DNA of 14,345 nt. It comes from Anaerolineaceae bacterium UBA4781 (GTDB lineage: Bacteria; Chloroflexota; Anaerolineae; Anaerolineales; Anaerolineaceae). The stretch's first letter is position 1, and every line of letters begins with the position of its first letter. The position numbers and the translations under genes are program-made. Below, piece by piece: positions 1-6,226 of the stretch. The stretch is taken from contig DHHD01000044.1 in NCBI GenBank assembly GCA_002403105.1, positions 1 through 14,345 of the forward strand, written 5' to 3'. Under the pieces are notes generated by a model that did not search any database, had not been told where the DNA came from, and saw only the letters and a list, made by a program, of their open reading frames with translations.

Positions 1-490
1 TCTCTCGAACTCGACATAAGAAACGGGTTGAACTCCCTGGCAGCCGCAATCTTGAACAAAGACCTCTTGCGATGCATCATCATATCCGACGACCAGCACA
101 TAATGAATGGGGATATGCCGATCATGGTAAATTTCAGGGTAGTATGAGAGGTAGAACATATCCAGAGCTCCCACCACCACCGGGTGCTTCTCGTTTATCC
201 ATTCTTTGATCTTGATAAACGTATTCGCAAAAATTCTATTTTCAAGCAGGATCTGTTCAAAGCTGATGATCTGTGTCAGGTCTTGCATGAGATATTTTGT
301 GTTCGCTCCCCAGTACACCATGTGGGGTGGCATTTTTAAATTGAAGGTAGGAAAATTCTCCCATCCCGCCCAGGACGGGGATCAAGTAATCCATGTATTT
401 TTACCCGTGCCATTCTAAAATATCCTCCAGTCCATTGCTGAAACAGGTGGATTTGCAGACTCGATGGGGGAGGTTTAGCAATTTCTTCAT
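1..490 (-). pseudogene. BtrH_N-type (butirosin BtrH N-terminal domain, C39-peptidase-like) gene, 5' part, apparently broken
   Basis: Reading the minus strand from ATG at 490 gives MKKLLNLPHRVCKSTCFSNG and so on to residue 29, then an in-frame TAA at 403-401. The same frame resumes with a GGMGEFSYLQF stretch, and after an AAAAA run (plus 333-337) the reading must shift by +1 to continue as MPPHMVYWGANTKYL. It then stays open to the window edge and includes LDMFYLSYYPEIYHD, HYVLVVGYDD and VFVQDCG. This order (an early Cys, a GGMG segment, then His and Asp in HYVLVVGYDD) is what I recall of the BtrH_N family, a papain-like fold linked to peptide or acyl-ACP processing. The upstream part is in family register, so two lesions in a once-intact gene are more likely than a short gene starting at 333. 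The 3' half lies outside the window. A homopolymer sequencing error could explain the frameshift, but not easily the stop as well. Family assignment is from memory of motifs. Confidence 0.62.
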
Positions 491-551
491 AGCTTCATTA
501 TCGAATAGGGGAGTAAAAGAATCAATACTATCCCCCAATTAAAAAGAAAGG

Positions 552-639
552 CGGAGAGGGAGGGATTCGAACCCTCGGTGACCAAAAAGGCCACAGCGGT
601 TTTCGAGACCGTCCCGATCAGCCACTCCGGCACCTCTCC
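552..639 (-). tRNA. tRNA-Ser (anticodon CGA)
   Basis: On the minus strand the acceptor stem GGAGAGG (639-633) pairs with CCTCTCC (559-553), followed by discriminator G at 552. The anticodon loop CTCGAAA sits on an ACGGT/ACCGT stem and gives anticodon CGA, which reads UCG. The long variable arm (around GTGGCCTTTTTGGTCACC) marks it as a serine-type class II tRNA, and the T loop is GGTTCGAATCC. The 88-nt length fits. CCA is not encoded; the sequence runs into CCTTTC, so CCA must be added afterwards. It lies just downstream of the beta-CASP nuclease gene on the same strand. Confidence 0.95.
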
Positions 640-652
640 GTTCGTGCAGCGA

Positions 653-681
653 ATTATAGCATTTCGTTTCCTAAATTTCCA
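653..681 (-). promoter_or_regulatory. Promoter of tRNA-Ser, overlapping the 3' end of the upstream gene
   Basis: On the minus strand there is TGGAAA (681-676) as -35, a 17-bp spacer, and TATAAT (658-653) as -10, preceded by TGC so that the box reads as an extended -10 (TGCTATAAT). The start would fall near 646, about 7 nt before the mature tRNA 5' end at 639. The -35 lies inside the last codons of the beta-CASP gene, so the tRNA can be made independently of that gene. Confidence 0.7.
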
Positions 682-2065
682 CGCTCTCACCCCGCTGTGG
701 GTACAGCACATGCTCGAAGTGGTTATCAACCAGCACCTGCTGAAAGACCTCCGCTGCATCCGGGTCGCCATGTACCAGATACAGACCTTTCAAGCTGGAT
801 TGGGTAACTTGTGCATACTGTAACAGAAAGTTCTGCCCGGCATGCGAAGAGAATCCACCGATGGTGGCCACTTCAGCCCGCAGCTTGTATTCTTCTCCGA
901 AAATGCGCACAATCGGTTCACGGTCAGCAATACGCCGCCCCAAAGTATTGGGGGCCTGCCAGGAGACGATCACAATGGTGTTGCGCTCATCTTCGATGTT
1001 ATTTTTCAGGTGGTGTAAAATACGCCCGGCTTCTGCCATGCCGGATGCGGCAATGATGATCAAGGGACCAGATTTTTCATTGATGGCTTTGGATTCATCC
1101 ACGCTGCGCGTATATTCCAATCCCTCAAAGGTCAATGCCGGATGGCGTCCGGTTTCCATGAAGGCATGTGTTTCATCGTCAAAATAATCAGGGTGTCTGC
1201 GGAATATTTCTGTGGCATTGATAGCCAGCGGGCTATCCACAAACACCGGGATGCACGGGAGGTCGCCTGTGCTGATCATACGGTTCAAGTTATACACGAT
1301 CTCCTGCGTGCGCCCGACGGAAAATGCAGGGATGATGATCTTGCCCCGTCGCTCCACCGTGCGCCGGATCACATCGCGCAGTTCCACAAATGCTTCTTCG
1401 GGATCGCTGTGCGTTTTATCTCCATAGGTGCATTCCATGATGAGGTGATCCACTTTTTCGGGCAACTGCGGATCGCGAATAAGCGAAAGGCCCGGGCGAC
1501 CGATATCACCCGAGAACCATAGACGCTTTTTTTTACCCTGCTCTTCGATATCCAAGCACACCCCGGCGGAACCCAGGATATGTCCGGCATCCAGCAAGCG
1601 TGCCTGAACACCGGAGATGGGTTCGAAAGATTGGTCATACCCTACTTCTTGAAAAAGCGGTTTTACGCGTAAAGCATCTTCTTTTGTATACAGCGGTTCC
1701 ACTGGGGGTAACTCGCGGCGGTTTTTCTTTTGATTTAGATAGATCGCATCTTCTTCGTAAATGTGCCCTGAATCCTGCAGCATGATATCGGCCAGATCAG
1801 CAGTGGGGGGAGTGGTGAAAATGGGTCCAGAGTATCCCTGTTTGACCAGGTTGGGCAGGTTGCCGCTGTGATCGATATGTGCATGCGATAAGATGACGGC
1901 ATCCAGTCCGGTCGGTTCAAAGGGGAAGCAGCAGTTGCGGCTGTAAAAATCTGCTCGTTTCCCCTGATAAATACCACATTCTAAAAGAATTCTTTTCCCG
2001 TTGATCTCCAGTAAATGCTGCGATCCGGTAACGGTTTGAGCTGCTCCATCAAATTGAATTTTCAT
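671..2065 (-). CDS. Metallo-beta-lactamase fold / beta-CASP nuclease (RNA-specificity type)
   Basis: This 464-residue cytoplasmic protein is predicted to be a zinc-dependent ribonuclease of the RNA-specificity MBL group (the YSH1/CPSF73-like bacterial branch). Visible motifs are HAHIDH (61-66), the motif III His in DAGHILGSAG (H162), and D187 in WFSGDIG. The beta-CASP part has ECTYGDKTH (211-219), PAFSVGRTQE (246-255), AASGMAEAGRILHH (339-352) and the His of GGFSSHAG (H408). The length is normal for the family and no key residue is missing. The start is set by AAAGGAG six bases before ATG at 2065 and by the family N-terminus MKIQFDGAAQTVTGS; a longer frame upstream only reads across rnd. It overlaps the rnd stop codon as ATGA, so the two are probably co-transcribed and translationally coupled. 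Natural substrate unknown. Confidence 0.9.
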   Translation of the reverse strand: MKIQFDGAAQTVTGSQHLLEINGKRILLECGIYQGKRADFYSRNCCFPFEPTGLDAVILSHAHIDHSGNLPNLVKQGYSGPIFTTPPTADLADIMLQDSGHIYEEDAIYLNQKKNRRELPPVEPLYTKEDALRVKPLFQEVGYDQSFEPISGVQARLLDAGHILGSAGVCLDIEEQGKKKRLWFSGDIGRPGLSLIRDPQLPEKVDHLIMECTYGDKTHSDPEEAFVELRDVIRRTVERRGKIIIPAFSVGRTQEIVYNLNRMISTGDLPCIPVFVDSPLAINATEIFRRHPDYFDDETHAFMETGRHPALTFEGLEYTRSVDESKAINEKSGPLIIIAASGMAEAGRILHHLKNNIEDERNTIVIVSWQAPNTLGRRIADREPIVRIFGEEYKLRAEVATIGGFSSHAGQNFLLQYAQVTQSSLKGLYLVHGDPDAAEVFQQVLVDNHFEHVLYPQRGESVEI

Positions 2066-3195
2066 GACTGCTCCTTTAGAATTTTCAAAATAGAAGGACC
2101 ATACAAATGAAAGCGTTCGGGAACATCTTGCATCAGCAGCGCAAGATCCTGATCGGTGGTTGGATCTATCTTGGCGATCTCTTCCAATATCTCGCGGGGA
2201 AGGATCACATCCGATTCCACTTTTTTTTCGTTGGCGAGTTTCAGGCGCCATTTCTTTAGCCGTTCCAGACGGGCGATATAGGTTTCAGAGGGTTTGCATC
2301 GATGATCGAGATAGATAGGCGGTTTGCTTTTTCCCAATCTTATTGCTTCAAGCAATCCTTTCGAGTATCTGTGGAAAAGTCTATCTGAAAGACCGGGAAC
2401 CGAAGATAGCTCATCAGAGCCATTAATGCTTGTTTTGGCAATCTCAAGTAAGACTGCACTGCCCAGTATTTTAAAGGGAGGAAGATCAGCTTGATTTGCA
2501 ATACGATCGCGGTATGCACATAACTCAGCTAAGACAGCCAGCTGTTGTGGGGCAAGTGTATGGTAACCGCGCACAGCGGTATAACAGGGTTTATCGTTTG
2601 GAGAGCTGGTGGAACGAGCAATACGCACGAAATCTTCGCGAGCAACCTTCAATTGCTTTGATTTCTGCAAAGCAGAAGATAGTTTTTCTTGCAATGGAAT
2701 CAGATAATGCGTATCCAGGCGAGCGTAATGAACCATGGCTGGTGATAAAGGTCGTTTTCCCCAATCAGCTTTTTGGAAGCGTTTATCAACAATAACAGCA
2801 AAATATTCTTCCAACAGAGATGACAGTCCAAGCTTAGGCAATCCAAGAATACGGGCTGCTTGCATGGTATCGAACAAGTTGGTGAATTCAAAACCATAAT
2901 CGCGCCGTAAGCAAATGACATCATATTCCGCGGCGTGGAAAACCTTTTCGATAGTAGGGTCGGCGAAAATCATACCCAATTCTGAAACATCAATTCCACA
3001 CAGGGGATCAACCAGATAATCTGCAGTGCTGGTGGAGAATTGAATTAAACAGACCTTTTCATGATAGACATACAGGCTGTCCGATTCGGTATCCACGGCA
3101 ATACGTTTTTCTGTTCGAAGAGTAGTGATTAGTTCATGCAGTTCTTGAGAAGTATCTATATAGATGGGTTCGGGCAATAGATCGTTGTTCGTCAT
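2062..3195 (-). CDS. rnd: Ribonuclease D (DEDDy 3'-5' exoribonuclease with HRDC domain)
   Basis: This 377-residue protein has the length typical of RNase D, which trims the 3' ends of tRNAs and other stable RNAs. The exonuclease domain (about 10-180) shows D35 and E37 in VDTESDS, D92 in AAEYD, and the Exo III motif HYARLDTHYL with Y157 and D161. These are the four metal-binding acids plus the Tyr that defines the DEDDy class. An HRDC helical domain follows (about 210-290, with RDRIANQADLPPFKIL and VPGLSDRLF), then a weaker second one to the C-terminus. There is no Shine-Dalgarno sequence before ATG 3195; instead a TATAAT lies only 7 bp upstream. The stop overlaps the beta-CASP start (ATGA), so the two form one RNA-processing unit next to a tRNA gene. 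Confidence 0.93.
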   Translation of the reverse strand: MTNNDLLPEPIYIDTSQELHELITTLRTEKRIAVDTESDSLYVYHEKVCLIQFSTSTADYLVDPLCGIDVSELGMIFADPTIEKVFHAAEYDVICLRRDYGFEFTNLFDTMQAARILGLPKLGLSSLLEEYFAVIVDKRFQKADWGKRPLSPAMVHYARLDTHYLIPLQEKLSSALQKSKQLKVAREDFVRIARSTSSPNDKPCYTAVRGYHTLAPQQLAVLAELCAYRDRIANQADLPPFKILGSAVLLEIAKTSINGSDELSSVPGLSDRLFHRYSKGLLEAIRLGKSKPPIYLDHRCKPSETYIARLERLKKWRLKLANEKKVESDVILPREILEEIAKIDPTTDQDLALLMQDVPERFHLYGPSILKILKEQS

Positions 3196-3202
3196 AGATG
3201 GG

Positions 3203-3208
3203 ATTATA
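3203..3208 (-). promoter_or_regulatory. -10 box of rnd, implying a leaderless transcript
   Basis: A perfect TATAAT on the minus strand is separated from the rnd ATG (3195) by seven bases, CCCATCT. A start 7 bases after the box would fall at or one base before the ATG, and no ribosome-binding site is present. I find no good TTGACA-like -35 at 16-18 bp. Leaderless expression is inferred. Confidence 0.5.
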
Positions 3209-3277
3209 CGCCATCCCTATCTACTGCCGGGATGCAGAACTTTAAAAATGGAAAGAAAGATCTCCTGTGTTTAAAAT

Positions 3278-3311
3278 GCCAACAGCATGGCGGAGTTTCC
3301 ATGCTGTTGGC
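3278..3311 (-). terminator. Perfect 13-bp hairpin between the membrane-protein gene and rnd
   Basis: GCCAACAGCATGG (3278-3290) and CCATGCTGTTGGC (3299-3311) form a perfect 13-bp stem with an 8-nt loop. On the minus strand it comes 26 bp after the stop of the membrane-protein gene and is followed only by ATTTTAAA, so as a terminator it has a weak U tract. On the plus strand it is followed by AAAAAAA. The position fits termination of the membrane-protein transcript. Confidence 0.6.
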
Positions 3312-3336
3312 AAAAAAAGGAGAGATGCAAAGAGAT

Positions 3337-3993
3337 CTATTTCTCTAATTTAGAAGAAGGAGTAAAAACATGCGTTCCTTGTGGAACAATGGTACGGCGC
3401 AGCGTTCCGGGGTTGGATTGTACGGATTGTGAGTGAATGCCAAAGGGTTGATTGGTTGCGGGTTGTGGCTTGGCAGAATTGGATGTAACTCTACGAATAG
3501 TACTGGCAAGGTTGCCAATGATCAAAATGCGAATTAACATAACGATGAGAGCAACGAAGATCGGAATGACAGTCACGATCGTCATGGGATCAACCACCAG
3601 CACACTGTTGACCGGATGATTGTAAATCGCAATCGAAACGCCCCACCAGTTCAATCCGGTATTCATCACGGCTGCCAACAGCCAGGCGCCGAGTAGGAAC
3701 CAGTTCTCATTTCCTTGGTTTTGGTGATTGGATGCAGTGAAAAGACGAATGATGCCGATCAGGTTCATTCCGCAAAATGCACTGGCTAAAATAGCCGCCC
3801 AGGTTGTGGGACCAGCTCCAATTTCACCGAGCAGATCCTTTAAAGCGAATTGGGTAGTACTGAAGTTAAATATCTCCAGTGAAAGCAGAACGAGAGTAAT
3901 AAGAAAAGTGTACAATCCCCCGGATTGTTCATAAACTTTTCGCATAATTTGGAAAGGGTTATGGAAAATGGTTTGAGTCTGGCTTCTATTCAT
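3337..3993 (-). CDS. Four-helix membrane protein of unknown function
   Basis: I do not recognise the family of this 218-residue protein. Four hydrophobic stretches are visible at about 27-45, 64-85, 98-120 and 136-160. They are followed by a basic, Pro/Ser/Asn-rich hydrophilic tail (165-218) that is probably cytoplasmic. There is no signal peptidase site. The start at ATG 3993 has an excellent GGAGG five bases upstream; the open frame extends further upstream but would cross the promoter and its palindrome, so the longer form is rejected. The gene is transcribed alone: its own strong promoter sits at 4033-4062 and a hairpin follows it. The promoter is covered by a 35-bp palindromic operator, so it should be tightly repressed and inducible. 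It could be a stress- or drug-induced membrane protein; the sequence alone does not say which. Confidence 0.75.
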   Translation of the reverse strand: MNRSQTQTIFHNPFQIMRKVYEQSGGLYTFLITLVLLSLEIFNFSTTQFALKDLLGEIGAGPTTWAAILASAFCGMNLIGIIRLFTASNHQNQGNENWFLLGAWLLAAVMNTGLNWWGVSIAIYNHPVNSVLVVDPMTIVTVIPIFVALIVMLIRILIIGNLASTIRRVTSNSAKPQPATNQPFGIHSQSVQSNPGTLRRTIVPQGTHVFTPSSKLEK

Positions 3994-4017
3994 GATTTCC
4001 TCCATCATTAATTGATT

Positions 4018-4062
4018 TAGAATACATGTTCTATTATAGAACATGTATTCTATGTGCGTCAA
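4018..4062 (-). promoter_or_regulatory. Promoter with a 35-bp perfect palindrome over the -10 box
   Basis: On the minus strand, TTGACG (4062-4057) and TATAAT (4038-4033) are spaced by 18 bp. The -10 sits at the centre of a perfect inverted repeat (4018-4052) with two 17-bp arms, TAGAATACATGTTCTAT and its complement, around one base. Each arm contains a 12-mer that differs at one place from GAAC-N4-GTTC, the LexA (Cheo) box of Gram-positive-type bacteria: GAATACATGTTC on one side and GAACATGTATTC on the other. A repressor bound here would block RNA polymerase. LexA is the first candidate; another dimeric repressor such as TetR or MarR is possible. Confidence 0.8.
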
Positions 4063-4211
4063 GGGATAGGGATGGTAAATAAAAATGAATAGCCCCCAGA
4101 TATGGGAAAAACACATAAAAAAGTTCACCAATTATTCATCAATACTTCAGAAAAACATCATCCATAAAAGGTATGCTTACCTAAGAATTTCCAATAATGA
4201 AGGAGTAAAAA

Positions 4212-4628
4212 ATGAATAAGAGTTTAATTTTCGGATCAACAATTGCAGCACTGGCACTGGGAATTTTCGGCACCAGCACCGTTTTTGCTGCAAGCAGTGA
4301 GATCGCTTACCGTGGACCTAATGGAGGTTCACCAGTCACTCAGCCAGGTGAGAAACCTGGGCTTGGATTAATGGATCAATATTTGGTGACTTACGTAGCT
4401 GAACAATTGAATATGCCTGCTACTGAAATTCAGGCGCATCTTGATAGCGGATCAACCCTGGCACAAATTCTGATCAATGCTGGAGTGGAAGATTATTTAA
4501 CAGTTATCAATGCTGCCCATACTTACGCGATCGAACAGCTAGCTGCTGATGGGGTTACTATCCCGGGTTGGCAGAATTCAATCGACCGTATGGGAACCGG
4601 TAGGGGTTATGGTCGTTCATTTCGCTAA
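4212..4628 (+). CDS. Small exported protein with a C-terminal Gly/Arg tail
   Basis: The 138-residue product starts with a clear Sec signal peptide (basic MNK, hydrophobic core about 5-20, cleavage predicted after VFA at 26). The mature part has a short Gly/Pro-rich segment, then a helical region (about 53-112) with LMDQYLVTYVAEQLNMPATEIQ-like spacing followed by a SGSTLAQILINAGV turn. This recalls the helix repeats of small secreted proteins of the DUF2680 type, but that match is only a resemblance. The end is GTGRGYGRSFR. An AAGGAG lies six bases before the ATG. The gene stands alone, diverging from the membrane-protein gene and converging with amrS. Function unknown; probably extracytoplasmic. 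Confidence 0.75.
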   Translation: MNKSLIFGSTIAALALGIFGTSTVFAASSEIAYRGPNGGSPVTQPGEKPGLGLMDQYLVTYVAEQLNMPATEIQAHLDSGSTLAQILINAGVEDYLTVINAAHTYAIEQLAADGVTIPGWQNSIDRMGTGRGYGRSFR

Positions 4629-4646
4629 GGAAAAAAGGATCAAAAG

Positions 4647-4671
4647 GCCAGGGAGTTTAATACTCCCTGGC
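4647..4671. terminator. Hairpin after the exported-protein gene, probably bidirectional
   Basis: GCCAGGGAGT and ACTCCCTGGC form a perfect 10-bp stem with loop TTAAT, 18 bp after the stop of the exported-protein gene. On the plus strand no T run follows. On the minus strand the stem is followed by CTTTTGATCCTTTTTT, a better terminator tail for transcripts arriving from the amrS side. Confidence 0.55.
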
Positions 4672-4790
4672 GTGGTCAGTGGGGATGCCGCGAGCCAGAA
4701 GGCCGCAAGCGATCCTTCCGTTCCTATGAGTTAATGATAAACTACCGCGCTTGTTTTGTCACTTCTCAAAAGGATGATCGAATGAATCTA

Positions 4791-4880
4791 TCATTTCTTC
4801 AATGACTGCAGCCCCGACAAGCTCATGGCCAGAAACATGATACTGACCAATCCGATAACAAAAATAATACAGATAGCCAT
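4791..4880 (-). CDS. Candidate 29-residue single-span membrane peptide
   Basis: From ATG 4880 the minus strand reads MAICIIFVIGLVSIMFLAMS followed by LSGLQSLKK and TGA. About 20 hydrophobic residues form one helix and the end is basic, so the predicted topology is one span with the C-terminus inside. AGAGGTG lies five bases before the ATG, in good position for a ribosome-binding site. It lies about 190 bp after the amrS stop on the same strand. I do not recognise a family, and ORFs this short arise by chance, so confidence is modest. The composition and the binding site together are the reasons for listing it. Confidence 0.4.
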   Translation of the reverse strand: MAICIIFVIGLVSIMFLAMSLSGLQSLKK

Positions 4881-5051
4881 GATGCACCTCTTCTTCTCCC
4901 AGGCAAGTCCTCTCCCAATAGGGAAGGGGCGCGGCGACTTCGTTGGGTCTTTCTGTTAATAACCCCAATCGCATTGAAAAGCTACGCGCAAGAGAGGTTA
5001 TTACTCAGTTTGGTTGTACTCTATTAACGTAAAAAGTTTTGAAAAGTTCCT

Positions 5052-5065
5052 TGTACAACTGTACA
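5052..5065. repeat. TGTACA-AC-TGTACA dyad downstream of amrS
   Basis: Two copies of TGTACA separated by two bases form a perfect 14-bp inverted repeat four bases beyond the amrS stop. A further TTGTAC lies at 5014-5019. The core TACA-N2-TGTA is the form recognised by BlaI/CopY-type repressors, but no such regulator is in the window, so a role is unproven. Confidence 0.3.
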
Positions 5066-5069
5066 CTTC

Positions 5070-6137
5070 TTACCCCCAAACACCTGCAATCTTTGTGCCA
5101 CACTTGGGACACTGCCCTGTACCGGCTAAAACATTTTTGAAAACAGAATACCCATGGCGCTCTATCAGCAAGGTATTGCACTGCGAACAATAAGTGTCTT
5201 CGAGTGATCCAACCCGACCAGGTAAATTTCCGGCATACACGTAACGCAATCCTGCTTCTTGCCCGATATCCGCTGCTCGTTGCAATATCTCAGCAGAAGT
5301 GGGTGGGCTTTGGGTGTGCTTATAGGTTGGATAGAAAGCGGTTACATGCCAGGGAATATCTGCGGATATGCTGGCAATGGATTTCGCGGCATCCCACAAT
5401 TCTTCATTGCTGTCGTTGAAATCAGGGATGACCAGAGTTACCACTTCCACCCACATACCCAGGCTGTGTGCCAGAGAGATACTATCCAGAACCACCTGCA
5501 AACTGCCGCCCAATTCTCGGTAGTGCGGGTCAGACATACATTTCAGGTCGATTTTCATTCCGTGCAGATAAGGCTGCAGCGCATGCAGTATCTCAGGAGT
5601 GGCAAATCCGTTGGATACATATACACAATACAATCCGGCTTCCCTGGCAAGTTTGAAAATATCCACCGCCCACTCGCTGGTGATGAGCGGTTCGTTGTAG
5701 GAACTGGCGATGATCCTGGTGCCAGAATGCTGCGCATACGCGACTAACTCCTCGGGTGTGATCTCTTCCACATAACGCCCTGCGCCGTTGGATGCGGGAT
5801 CACGTAGTGCTTGGGAACTGACCCAATTCTGGCAAAAATCACAATGAAAGTTACAGCCGAGCATACCGAAGGTCATGGCGCTGGCGCCTGGCAAAAAATG
5901 CATAAAGGGCTTTTTTTCGATGGGGTCAATATTGGCCGCTGCTACATATCCCCAGGGCGCACGCAGTTCTCCCTCCTGATTGAAACGCATCAGGCAAATA
6001 CCACGCTGCCCGGGTTTGAGCGTGCAGCGGTGAGCGCAGGCATAACAGCGTACTTTTCCATCATCTTGGTTTTCAGAAAAGAATGCTGTTTGTGTTAAGG
6101 CATCAAGTATTTCTGATAATGCTCTTGATTTCATCAT
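5070..6137 (-). CDS. amrS: AmmeMemoRadiSam-system radical SAM enzyme AmrS
   Basis: This cytoplasmic iron-sulfur enzyme of the pyruvate formate-lyase-activating-enzyme-like radical SAM group is 355 residues from ATG 6137. The cluster motif CNFHCDFC (C95, C99, C102) is intact. In front is the family's Cys-rich N-terminus (C31, C34, C38, C48, within RCYACAHRCTLKPGQRG). Behind are the KIDLK and GNLPG segments and a C-terminal zinc-ribbon-like set (C317, C320, C343, C346). In other genomes the gene goes with AMMECR1 and Memo proteins; neither is in this window, so here it is separate from its usual partners. The reaction catalysed is not settled to my knowledge. Two ATGs are adjacent (6137 and 6134). 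The -10 box at 6145-6150 puts the transcript start almost on the first, so I chose 6137. It diverges from mutS2. Confidence 0.88.
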   Translation of the reverse strand: MMKSRALSEILDALTQTAFFSENQDDGKVRCYACAHRCTLKPGQRGICLMRFNQEGELRAPWGYVAAANIDPIEKKPFMHFLPGASAMTFGMLGCNFHCDFCQNWVSSQALRDPASNGAGRYVEEITPEELVAYAQHSGTRIIASSYNEPLITSEWAVDIFKLAREAGLYCVYVSNGFATPEILHALQPYLHGMKIDLKCMSDPHYRELGGSLQVVLDSISLAHSLGMWVEVVTLVIPDFNDSNEELWDAAKSIASISADIPWHVTAFYPTYKHTQSPPTSAEILQRAADIGQEAGLRYVYAGNLPGRVGSLEDTYCSQCNTLLIERHGYSVFKNVLAGTGQCPKCGTKIAGVWG

Positions 6138-6144
6138 TTCCTGT

Positions 6145-6150
6145 ATTATA
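6145..6150 (-). promoter_or_regulatory. Extended -10 box of amrS close to the start codon
   Basis: On the minus strand TGCTATAAT ends seven bases (ACAGGAA) before ATG 6137. The transcript would start at or within a base or two of the ATG, leaving the AGGAA outside or at the very edge of the mRNA. The same TGCTATAAT is seen for tRNA-Ser and the NYN gene. I see no strong -35. Confidence 0.5.
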
Positions 6151-6211
6151 GCAATCCATTCTTTTTTGAACGATACTTTAAACCAGAGATAATAAAACAG
6201 AACCTCCCCGG

Positions 6212-6217
6212 TATAAT
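6212..6217 (+). promoter_or_regulatory. -10 box of mutS2 close to the start codon
   Basis: A perfect TATAAT is followed by AGGAAGACG and then ATG 6227. The start is expected near 6224, giving a leader of about 2-4 nt. The AGGAAG lies too close to the ATG for normal use as a ribosome-binding site. No clear -35 is visible. Confidence 0.5.
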
Positions 6218-6226
6218 AGGAAGACG

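Larger units (their letters stand above)
4672..5069. other. Long gap between convergent genes
   Basis: This 398-bp stretch holds no long convincing gene. It contains one candidate short ORF (4791-4880, minus), a CT-rich/GA-rich partial hairpin around 4908-4928, an 8-bp TAATAACC/GGTTATTA pair with a 31-nt loop (about 4956-5002), and a TGTACA dyad at 5052-5065. An open frame at 4759-4974 (minus) reads across the CT-rich repeat and looks non-coding. Confidence 0.4.

Noticed and set aside
31..45. CTCCCTGGC shared with the hairpin at 4647-4671
   Set aside because: The match is only about ten bases and one copy lies in coding sequence; it is probably chance.
487..771. 94-codon open frame on the minus strand
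   Set aside because: It reads straight through tRNA-Ser (EVPEWLIGTVSKTAVAFL is a translated serine tRNA) and overlaps the 3' end of the beta-CASP gene.
2066..2251. N-terminal extension of the beta-CASP protein to 526 residues
   Set aside because: The extra residues are rnd sequence in another frame; the family N-terminus and the AAAGGAG site place the start at 2065.
3994..4131. N-terminal extension of the four-helix membrane protein
   Set aside because: It would cover the promoter and palindrome; GGAGG fixes the start at 3993.
4549..4734. 61-codon open frame overlapping the exported-protein gene and the following hairpin
   Set aside because: No ribosome-binding site, it reads through a terminator-like stem, and it lies in another frame of a better gene.
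4759..4974. 71-codon open frame on the minus strand after amrS
   Set aside because: Composition is non-coding-like (PLPYWERT-type reading of a CT-rich intergenic repeat) and there is no ribosome-binding site; the 29-residue frame inside the same stretch is a better candidate.
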